The notes under the pieces: generated by a model
What the model was told of the DNA's origin: nothing
What the model saw: the letters and a program-made list of their open reading frames with translations, nothing else
Databases searched by the model: none
Position numbers and translations under genes: made by a program
Assembly: GCF_050003625.1 (NCBI RefSeq)
Contig: NC_134398.1
Location: 203,967,313-204,031,312, forward strand
Direction of reading: 5' to 3'
From: Haematobia irritans
Taxonomy: Eukaryota > Arthropoda > Insecta > Diptera > Muscidae
Length of the DNA: 64,000 nt
Shown: positions 48,101-56,817 of the stretch, piece after piece
How positions within the stretch are numbered: the stretch's first letter is position 1
How the letters are laid out: each line of letters opens with the position of its first letter

Positions 48101-51100
48101 AAAGTTTGAAGACGCCTAATTGGATGGAGAGATAACACTTTCAGTCAAAAGCAAATGATGCACAACAAACAATTTCTGACCGTTGAAAAGCTATGGGAAA
48201 GATCCAAAACGTATGGAAAATGGATACCACATTAAATAAAATGCTAATTTCATACCGGTATACCTCGTATCAATAGAACCGGTGTTACCAATAGAATGCC
48301 TCAAAACGTCTATTAAAATTTTTGTGATATAAACCAGAGAACTGCAACCGGTGACTTTTTTTCGCATTGCAATCTTACCCACAAAAATTCGGTGTCAGTG
48401 ACTAAGACACCACTTACCGTGTGATCTCCTACATTCATACAAATGTAAGCAAAAACAAGTAAGGAAAGTCTAAAGTCGGGCGGGGCCGACTATATTATAC
48501 CCTGCACCACTTTATAGATCTAAATTTTCGATACCATATCACATCCGTCAAATATGTTGGGGGCTATATATAAAGGTTTGTCCCAAATACATACATTTAA
48601 ATATCACTCGATCTGGACAGAATTTGATAGACTTCTACAAAATCTAAAGACTCAAAATTTAAGTCGGCTAATGCACTAGGGTGGAACACAATGTTAGTGA
48701 AAAAATATGGGAAACATTTAAATCTGAAGCAATTTTATGGAAACTTCGCAAAAGTTTATTTATGATTTATCGCTCGATATATATGTATTACAAGTTTAGG
48801 AAAATTAGAATCATTTTTACAACTTTTCGACTAAGTAGTGGCGATTTTACAAAGAAAATGTTACCAACATTGACTATTTTTGTCGAAATCATAAAAACAT
48901 ATATATGGAAGCTATATCTAAATCTGAACCGATTTCAACCAAATTTGGCACGCATAGCTACAATGCTAATTCTACTCCCTGTGCAAAATTTCAACTAAAT
49001 CGGATTCAAAAACTGGCCTCTGTGGTCATATGAGTGTAAATGGGGCGAAAGCTATATATGGGAGATATATCTAAATCGGAACCGATTTCAACCAAATTTG
49101 GCACACATAGCTACAATGCTAATTCTACTCCCTGTGCAAAATTTGAACTAAATCGGATTTAAAAACTGGCCTCTGTGGTCATATGAGTGTAAATCGGGCG
49201 AAAGCTATATATGGGAGATATATCTAAATCGGAACCGATTTCAACCAAATTTGGCACGCATAGCTACAATGCTAATTCTACTCCCTGTGCAAAATTTCAA
49301 CTAAATCGGAGCAAAAAATTGGCCTCTGTGGTCATATGAGTGTAAATCGGGCGAAAGCTATATATGGGAGATACATCTAAATCCGAACCGATTTCAACCA
49401 AATTTGGCACGCATAGCTACAATGCTAATTCTACTCCCTGTGCAAAATTTCAACTAAATCTGAGCAAAAAATTGGCCTCTGTGGTCATATGAGTGTAAAT
49501 CGGGCGAAAGCTATATATGGGAGATATATCTAAATCTGAACCGATTTCAACCAAATTTGGCACGCATAGCTACAATGCTAATTCTGCTCCCTGTGCAAAA
49601 TTTCAACTAAATCGGAGTAAAAAATTGGCTTCTGTGGTCATATGAGTGTAAATCGGGCGAATGCTATATATGGGAGCTATATCTAAATCTGAACCGATTT
49701 CAACCAAATTTGACACGCATATCTACAATGCTAATTCTACTCTCTGTGCAAAATTTCAACCAAATTGGGGTAAAACTCTGGCTTCTGGGACCGTATTAGT
49801 CCATATCGGGCGAAAGATATATATGGGAGCTATATCTAAATCTGAATCGATTTCAATAAAATTTGGCACACTTGACTATAGTACTAATTGTTCTTCTTGT
49901 GCAAAATTTTAAGCAAATTAGGGTAAAACTCTGGCTTCTGGGGCCATATAAGTCCATATCGGGCGAAATATATATATGGGAGCTATATCTAAATCTGAAC
50001 CGATTTCTTCCAAAATCAATAGGGATCTATTCTGAGCCAAAACACATACTTGTGCCAAATTTGAAGTCGATTGGACTAAAACTGCGACCTAGACTTTGAT
50101 TACAAAAATGTGTTCACGGACAGACGGACATGGCTATATCGACTCAGGAGCCCACCCTGAGCATTTTTGCCAAAGACACCATGTGTCTATCTCGTCTCCT
50201 TCTGGGTGTTGCAAACATATTCACTAACTTATAATACCCTGTTCCACAGTGTGGAGCAGGGTATAAAAACACCAGTATATTATCATGTTCGTTTGCAGTG
50301 CTTTGCGATGTTAAACCAGTCGGCATAGTAGCAATGATCGGTAAACAAAAAACGAGTGTGGTGGAGAATACGTACACTGAAGTAGTTATGAGGTAACCAA
50401 TTTGAGTAATTGTTTTATTACGTTGTTTGAGAGACCAACACTCATACTAACAACCACCGACAGTGGTCGGTTGCGTTGGATATTGGTGGTGGAAATTCAT
50501 TTTACCAATTAGTGTTTTAAGATTGTAAATATTGGTGTTTACTAAATACACTGGTCGGTTGCGGTAGATCGCAGCCGTTTTCTGATATGAACCTAATATG
50601 ACACCGCGGCATGACATTCTAACTACTTCCTGAGATGTTATTTTTTATTATGAATAAAAAAATAAAGAACGCTTGTTCAAATATCATCAGCGGCAAGTTT
50701 TTTATTAAATATTTTTCTAAAAAATTATTTTTTTTTATGTTATACATCGTTTTTATTATGTTTTTACTTTTTGCATATATTTTTCTATAAATATATTTTT
50801 TCCATTAAAATATACAAAAAAAATTATCGTAATTTCCAAAACCTTCCCAAAAAAACGACAAACGGCACAGGTTCGAATACCAGCGGGGATGAATTTTTTA
50901 TATTTTTATTTTATTTTATTTTTACTTTTTATTGTTTTTCCATTCTTTTTTGCGAAATTCAAAAATTCATTTGTCAAAAACTTAAATTTTCACTTAAAAT
51001 AGCCTAACTCTCCTAACTTTGTAAGACTTGTCCAAAAGGACTGCATCAGAAATAGAAAAAAAACTCAATAGGGGATCCCGGAATGCGCTTTAAAAGAAAT

Positions 51101-51546
51101 GTTTGTGGAACAACTTCCAATTTTTTTTTAATGGGTCATTAAAAAGGTTTAGACGATCAATTTAAGATGTCCCCTAGAACAAAAAAAAAAAATAGCGAGG
51201 ATTCCTAGTATAGATTAAATGTCACAAAAGCTCAATATGGCTCTGGCCTAAAATACATTTGTTTATTTCGACTATATTTATATTTTACATATATATTTAT
51301 ATATTACAGAACATTAAAATAAGTGCATTTGAAGTCTACGTAAATGATGTTTTGAAGTGGTCTACTCTTGAGAAGAAATATGTGCCGAATATTGATGACA
51401 TTCACAAAATGGTTGATCCAAACTACATAAAAGAAATTACTACCGATGACCGAGGTCCTGCAGTTTTTATATTTGTAGTAATTATAATCATTACATTACT
51501 ACTATCTACAGATTCCAAGCGTCCAAGGCGTCCAAGGCGTTATTGA
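42171..51546 (+). CDS. SELT-like (selenoprotein T family) membrane protein, 3 exons, 201 aa
   Basis: Exons: 42171-42277, 46725-46986, 51310-51546. Donors are GTAAGT at 42278 and 46987; acceptors are TTTTCAG and ATTACAG. Phases 2 and 0 agree and the joined frame is open to TGA. Residues 1-19 are a signal peptide (LIRIILCLTVCLIATA). Beta-strand VHIVYC leads to the redox loop Cys36-Glu-His-Ser39 followed by YKEKFDTY. NVRVSGSFYKPS matches the family's I-R-I-x-G-x-Y-x-P stretch. Hydrophobic 63-110 matches the SELT membrane segment. SAFEVYVNDVLKWSTLEKKY and VPNI match the C-terminal half of the thioredoxin-like fold. Length is close to the usual about 195. Family members are ER thioredoxin reductase-like proteins with CxxU or CxxC; here that last position is Ser and the following Gly is missing. 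A further hydrophobic helix (about 169-187) and a basic tail (KRPRRPRRY) end the protein, which I do not know from the family. It is most likely a divergent paralogue rather than the main SELT orthologue. Confidence 0.75.
42733..44136 (+). mobile_element. DINE-1-like element, copy E (5' truncated)
   Basis: About eight diverged units with TATATATGGGAGCTATATCT, then AATCTGAACCGATTTCAACC and CTCCCTGTGCAAAATTTCA. The end is CAGACGGACATGGACAGATC and ATAATACCCTGTTCCACAGT. It is closely similar to copy F at 48451-50269 but lacks that copy's left terminus. Confidence 0.65.
44137..45595. other. G-rich unassigned segment in intron 1, interrupted by a MITE
   Basis: Plus-strand G-rich sequence with many GGGATA, GGAC and TAGG motifs on either side of the MITE (44504-44998), continuous with the truncated LINE ORF1 on its right. 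It may be non-coding sequence of the same retroelement. A 70-codon ORF at 45159 has no features. Confidence 0.35.
44504..44998. mobile_element. hAT-like MITE (TAGGGATGCCAGA ends), near-perfect 8-bp TSD
   Basis: The left end TAGGGATGCCAGATTTTG and the right inverted end TAGGGATGCCAGACGTGC share 13 bp. Both are followed inwards by an AAGAGCACA motif. Flanks GACGGGGA (44496-44503) and GACGGAGA (44999-45006) match at 7 of 8 positions. There is no coding capacity. Confidence 0.8.
45558..46256 (-). pseudogene. Truncated LINE ORF1 (coiled-coil nucleic-acid-binding protein)
   Basis: A 232-codon minus-strand frame. After a Ser/Thr/Asn-rich start and NAPKRMREILQTSFSERLSK there is a long heptad-like region (about residues 85-205) with repeated SETRMLNEID, VIDKKFNDFQNQILTL and LETLADKIINLENEVLDLK. 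Then comes NELRINGVPFYN, which resembles the L-R/I-x-G-[IV]-P stretch after the coiled coil in ORF1 of CR1/jockey-type LINEs. The frame then runs into unrelated sequence, so the C-terminal zinc knuckles and ORF2 are missing. It lies in intron 1 of the SELT-like gene, antisense to it. Confidence 0.55.
47062..47196 (-). mobile_element. DINE-1-like fragment in intron 2
   Basis: ATTAATAACAACTACTCGTA, CAAGTTTCAAGTCATTAGCT and AGATCGACTAAGAATTTAAC correspond in order to 29765-29925 of copy C. Both ends are missing. Confidence 0.6.
47932..48240 (+). pseudogene. mariner transposase relic (N-terminal part)
   Basis: Starting with MSNFVTESDDLRTALIFF at 47932 and, after a frame slip, KKLAVESHRMLVETYGDTLS followed by EATCKSWFQRFRNNEK. 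These match the helix-turn-helix DNA-binding part of mariner transposases. Further on, KAMGKIQ and related residues are seen around 48190 in another frame. The catalytic DDD domain is absent, and stops and frameshifts show it is dead. Confidence 0.7.
48451..50269 (-). mobile_element. DINE-1-like element, copy F, complete, with 153-bp units
   Basis: The left end is AAAAACAAGTAAGGAAAGTC, then GTCGGGCGGGGCCGACTATA and TACCCTGCACCAC. The right end is CAGACGGACATGGC, ATAATACCCTGTTCCACAGT and GGAGCAGGGTATAAAAAC. The unit containing GCACGCATAGCTACAATGCT recurs at about 48948, 49101, 49254, 49407 and 49560, i.e. every 153 bp. Confidence 0.7.
50275..51300. other. Rest of intron 2, AT-rich; possible tRNA-like B box
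   Basis: At about 50866 the sequence CACAGGTTCGAATACCAGC contains a B-box-like GGTTCGAATACC, but no A box precedes it at the expected distance. No gene is supported. Confidence 0.3.
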
Positions 51547-51601
51547 ATCGACTGGTTAATAATGTTGAAAATGTTATCCAGAATTTTTGTATTTTATTAT
51601 T

Positions 51602-51607
51602 AATAAA
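51602..51607 (+). terminator. Polyadenylation signal AATAAA of the SELT-like gene
   Basis: A canonical AATAAA 56 nt after the stop codon, at a sensible distance for a short 3' UTR. Confidence 0.55.
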
Positions 51608-51609
51608 CA

Positions 51610-52140
51610 AAAATAACACTCATAACTTATATTGTAATTTTCAGACTATTTTCTATGACTCTATATTTAAATTAAGAAAATTTGTTTTATTTCATTTCTC
51701 ATTCACACTTACAATTTAACAAAGTACACCCAAAAAAAGTGCCCTCAAAAATAAAAGAAAAACTTTCATCTGTTTAGTTTAGTCATTTTGTTTCCATTAA
51801 GTTTAATTTTTGTATAAAAAAATAAATTTACTTGATTCAGTAAGAATTTCCTAAATTGAAAGTAGTTAGAAATTGTTTTTTAACTAGAATAAAATATGAA
51901 ATTTAATAAAAAAAAACTGATTTCTTCTCGGGTACTAAGAATTTACAACGAATAAGTAAGTTCTCATACACTGATGTAAAGTATCAATAAAAATAAACAA
52001 AAACCTAACTTTCCTCAAATTTAGTAAAATTGTTTTTATGAGACGAAATATCTATAGAAAGAAAAATAAATAGAGGACGACATCGTTAGTGAGGTCACTT
52101 TCACGGATGCCACATTGGTAGAATTCTACCAAAAATGATA
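51610..52140. other. AT-rich sequence 3' of the SELT-like gene
   Basis: TACACCCAAAAAAAGTGCCC at about 51724 resembles one end of the CACCCAGAAAAAAAGTG TIR family; a partner was not identified. The segment from about 52007 to 52190 is duplicated at 52497-52690. Confidence 0.4.
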
Positions 52141-55100
52141 GAAAAAAAATTTGGACAAAATCTTGTAAAGAAATAAAATTCTGACAAAATTTTCGATAGA
52201 AATAAAATTTTGACAAAAATTTCTGTAGAAATAAAGTTTTGACAAATTTTTTTATTGAAATAAAATGTTGACAAAATTTTCTATAGAAATAAAATATTGA
52301 TTAAATTTTTTATAGAAATAAAATTTTGACACAATTTTTCTTAGAAGTAAAATTTTCACAAAGTTTTCTATAAACAAAGAAAATTTTGACAAAATTTTCT
52401 ATAGAAGTAAAATTTTGACAAAATTTTCTATAGAAATAAAATTTTGACAACATTTTCTATTGAAATAAAATTCACGATGCCAAAATTGGTAGAATTCTCC
52501 ATAATTCTTCCAGTTTTCCTCAAATTTAGTAAAATTGTTTTTATGAGACGAAATATCTATAGAAAGAAAAATAAGTAGACGACGACATCGTTAGTGCGGT
52601 CACTTTCAGAATGCCACAATTGGCAGAATTCTACCAAAAATGGTAGAAAAAATTTGGACAAAACCTTTTAAAGAAATAAAATTCTGACACAATTTTCTAT
52701 AGAAATAAAATTTTTACAAAATTGTCTATAGAAATAAAATTTTGACAAAATTTTCTATAGAAATAAAATTTTTACAAAATTTTCCGTAGAAATAAAATTT
52801 TTACAAAATAATAAAAAAATAAATAAAATAAAAAATAAAAATTTCTATAGAAATAAAATTTTCTATAGAAATTAAATTTTGACAAAATTTTCTATAGAAA
52901 TAAAATTTTGACAAAATTTTCTATAGAAATAAAATTTTGACAAAATTTTTTAACGAAATAAAATTTTGACAAAATTTTCTATAGAAATAAAATATTGATT
53001 AAATTTTTTATAGAAATAAAATTTTGACAAAATTTTCCTTAGAAATAATTTTGACGAAGTTTTCTATAGACAAAGAAAATTTTGACAAAATTTTCTGTAG
53101 AAATAAAATTTTAACAAAATTTTCTATAGAAATAAAATTTTTACAAAATTTTCTATAGAAATAAAATTTGAACAAAATTTTCCGTAGGTATAAAATTTGT
53201 ACAAAATTTTCTATAGAAATAAAATTTTCTATAGAAGTTAAATTTTGAAAAAATTTTCTATAGAAATAAAATTTTGACAAAATTTTCTATAGAAATAAAA
53301 TTTTGACAAAATTTTCTATAGAAATAAAATTTTGACAAAATTTTCTATAGAAATAAAATTTTGACAAAATTTTCTATAGAAATAAAATTTTAACAAAATT
53401 TTCTGTAGAAATAACATTTTTACAAAATAATAAAAAGTAAATAAAATAAAAAATAAAAATTTCTATAGAAATAAAATTTTCTATAGAAATTAAATTTTGA
53501 CAAAATCTTTTAAAGAAATAAAATTTTGACAAAATTTTCTGTAGAAATAAAATTTTGACAAAGTTTTCTATAGAAATAAAATTTTTACAAAGTTTTCTAT
53601 AGAAATAAAATTTTTACAAAATAATAAAAAAAATAAATAACATAAAAAATAAAAATTTCTATAGAAATAAAATTTTCTATAGAAATAAAATATTGATTAA
53701 ATTTTTTATAGAAATAAAATTTTGACAAAATTTTCCTTAGAAGTAAAATTTTGACGAAGTTTTCTATAGACAAAGAAAATTTTGACAAAATTTTCTGTAG
53801 AAATAAAATTTTGACAAAATGTTCTATAGAAATAAAATTTTTACAAAATTTTCTATAGAAATAAAATTTTAACAAAATTTTCCGTAGATATAAAATTTGT
53901 ACAAAATTTTCTATAGAAATGAAATTTTCTATAGAAGTTAAATTTTGAAAAAAATTTCTATGGAAATAAAATTTTGATAAAATTTTCTATAGAAATTAAA
54001 TTTTGACAAAATTTTCTATAGAAATAAAATGTTGACAAAATCTTTTAAAGAAATAAAATTTTGACAAAATTTTCTATAGAAATAAAATATTGATTAAATT
54101 TTTTATAGAAATAAAATTTTGACAAAATTTTCCTTAGAAGTAAAATTTTGACAAAGTTTTCTATAGACAAAGAAAATTTTGACAAAATTTACTATAGAAA
54201 TAAAATGTTAATAAAATTTTGACAAAATTTTCTATAGAAATAAAATTTTTACAAAAATTTCTATAGAAATAACATTTTGACAAAATTTTCTATAGAAATA
54301 GAAGTTTGACAAAAATTTCTATTGAAATAAAATTTACACAAAATTTTCTATTGAAATAAAATTTGGACAAAATTTTCTATAAAAATAAAATTTTTACAAA
54401 ATTTTCTATAGAAGTAAAAATTTTTATAGAAATAAAATTTTCTATAGAAGTTAAATTTTGACAAAATTTTCTATAGGAATAAAATTTAAAAAAAATTTCT
54501 GTAGAAATAAAATTTTGACAAAATTTTCTATAGAAATAAAATTTTGACAAAATTTTCTATAGAAATAAAATTTTGCGTAGAAATAAAATTTTTACAAAAT
54601 AATAAAAAATAAATAAAATAAAAAATAAAAATTTCTATAGAAATAAAGTTTTGACAAAATTTTCTATAGAAATAAAATTTTTACAAAGAAATAAAATTTT
54701 AACAACATTTTCTATAGAAATAAAATATTGATTAAATTTTTTATACAAATAAAATTTTGACAAAATTTTCCTTAGAAGTAAAATTTTGACAAAGTTTTCT
54801 ATAGACAAAGAAAATTTTGACAAAATCTTCTGTACAAATAAAATTTTCACAAAATTTTCTATAGAAATAACATTTTAACAAAATTTTCTGTAGAAATAAA
54901 ATTTTGACAAAATTTTCTATAGAAATAACATTTTACAAAATTTTCTATAGAAATAAAATTTTTACAAAATTTTCTATAGAAATAAAAATTTCTATAGAAA
55001 TACAATTTTCTATAGAAATAAAATTTTGACAAAATTTTCTATAGGAATAAAATTTAAAAAAATTTTCTATAGAAATTAAATTTGGACTAAATTTTCTTTA

Positions 55101-55200
55101 GCAGTAAAATTTTAACAAAATTTTCTATAGAAATAAAATTTAAAAATTTTTTCTATAAAAATAAAAATTTGACTAAAATTTCTATAAAGTCAATATATAA
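52140..55200 (-). repeat. 29-bp satellite array, 3 kb, with higher-order structure
   Basis: About 100 units of TTTTGACAAAATTTTCTATA plus GAAATAAAA. A marked variant block starting ATTGATTAAATTTTTTATAG and ending GACAAAGAAAATTTTGAC recurs at about 52295, 52993, 53691, 54088 and 54725. An AATAAATAAAATAAAAAATA block recurs near 52808, 53427, 53623 and 54600. All ORFs of 60-92 codons here are readings of the 29-bp unit. Confidence 0.8.
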
Positions 55201-55742
55201 ATAAATTTTAATTTTTGGTATAGGCCATACTATCAAAGTCTACCTTTTTCTGCATTTTGTAGAAGTCAATATATTTAAAAATTTTAATGGTTTTTATGTC
55301 ACACTATCAAAAGTCTCCTTTTTTCTGCCTTTTGTAAAAGTGGTAACTTCTTTAAACTAAAAATATTTAAAACTTCGACACATTTAAGGGATTATTTATA
55401 AACTCAAATAAATTGTCATTATTAGGAGTATTCAAAACATATTCAAAAAACTTCTAAACTAAAATAATAAAACATTTCTTTTGAAGAAACAAACACTGCA
55501 AAATAATATTTTTTTATTTGGTATATATTTTTTTGGTAATTGTGTTTTTTTTGCAAATTTTGGTAAATCATTTTTGGCTCGAGTGGTTACCGTGGTCAGT
55601 TTACGTTGAGTGTAAGCTATCTCGCTTTTTTTTAGTACTTTGAACAGCCTGAAAATATGCATTACATTTTTGTGTTGTTCTTGGCGAAGATTTTCTTCAT
55701 GTTTGAAATAATACCATATTGCCGTTAACAATGTACATGTTG
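55201..55742. other. AT-rich sequence between satellite and MITE
   Basis: TATCAAAGTCTACCTTTTTC and the similar TATCAAAAGTCTCCTTTTTT (about 55230, 55308) form one imperfect local duplication. Nothing else is supported. Confidence 0.35.
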
Positions 55743-56244
55743 TAGAGGTGTGCGCGTGACACGAAATTCTCGTTACACGCGTGAGCAAAATCCAAAGCAA
55801 CTCTCGTGAATATGCGTGAATGGGACAAAAATAAATATGTCGTGCGTGAGAAATAAAATCGGTTGGTGAATGTGAGTGAATAAAATTCCTGCAAAATCAC
55901 GCTCACGAAAATAATCAAGATTTAATTCACACTCGTATAATAACTGAAATTAATTTAGCTCTCGAACTGTATTCTATTTTTGAATTTTGTTACCTTTGCT
56001 GATTTCCTTTGGAAAATATCGTGAGTCTCGTGAATTTGTCGTGAATCACGTCAATTGTCGTGAAACGTACGTGAACGTGAGTCTTTAAAAATAGTTCGTG
56101 CGTGAGTACTGGTTTTCATTTCGTGAATGTGCGTGAGTGGGATTGACTACCACACGTATCGTGCGTGAGTGTGCGTGAATAAAAAGTTTTCCTTCGTGAA
56201 TGTGCGTGAGTGTGAGTGAAATTTCAGTCACGCGCACACCCCTA
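55743..56244. mobile_element. hAT-like MITE with CGTGA repeats, second copy
   Basis: The left end TAGAGGTGTGCGCGTGAC and right inverted end TAGGGGTGTGCGCGTGAC. The interior matches 16761-17307 nearly block by block (for example TTAATTTAGCTCTCGAACTG). Flanks ACATGTTG and ACATAACC share only the first four bases, so the target duplication is eroded. Confidence 0.75.
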
Positions 56245-56474
56245 ACATAACCTAAAAATTTTATAATTTGTTTTTCGTTAGACCCTAAAGTACAAAAATA
56301 TAACAGCAGACATCTACTGCTGGTTTTAGAAGACTTTTTTCTATGAGTGTACACTTAAAAGAGTGAACAATTTCACTAAAGTCATTTTAATTTTATTTTA
56401 GTTTATGGAATTATTATGTTTGGAGAAAGTTTTCTTTACTCTGTCTATATTATGCGTACGTTAGTTAAATGAAC

Positions 56475-56747
56475 TAAAAAACGGGGACCGTATGAAAACA
56501 CGGACCTTTATAGCCCATATGACGGCAGACAAAAGTGTCTATGAAAAATTTCAGTACGATAGGTTCATTATTGAAGTGATTATAACAGATAGAGTGACCG
56601 ACAAAGGGACACATCGTCGAAGACTTTCTCCCTGATCAAGAATTTATATACTTTCTATAGTCGGAAATCGATATTTCGATATATTACAAAGAGAATGACA
56701 AGCTTATACCCCCATCACCATTCTATGGTGGTGAGAGTAAAAACTAA
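56475..56747 (-). mobile_element. DINE-1-like end fragment, D type
   Basis: GGACCGTATGAAAACACGGA, then CTCCCTGATCAAGAATTTAT and CCATTCTATGGTGGTGAGAG correspond to the right end of copy D (41100-41361). Confidence 0.6.
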
Positions 56748-56817
56748 AAAAAGTTTTATTTTATATTTTTAAACAATACTAGCACAATTTTATTGTCTAT
56801 TGTAATCACGCTACAGC

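Larger units (their letters stand above)
46987..51309 (+). other. SELT-like gene intron 2, filled with mobile elements
   Basis: It begins GTAAGT and ends TATATATTACAG. It contains a DINE-1 end fragment, a mariner relic, a complete DINE-1-like copy and unassigned AT-rich DNA. The sequence at 47200-47930 has no recognised gene. Confidence 0.75.
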
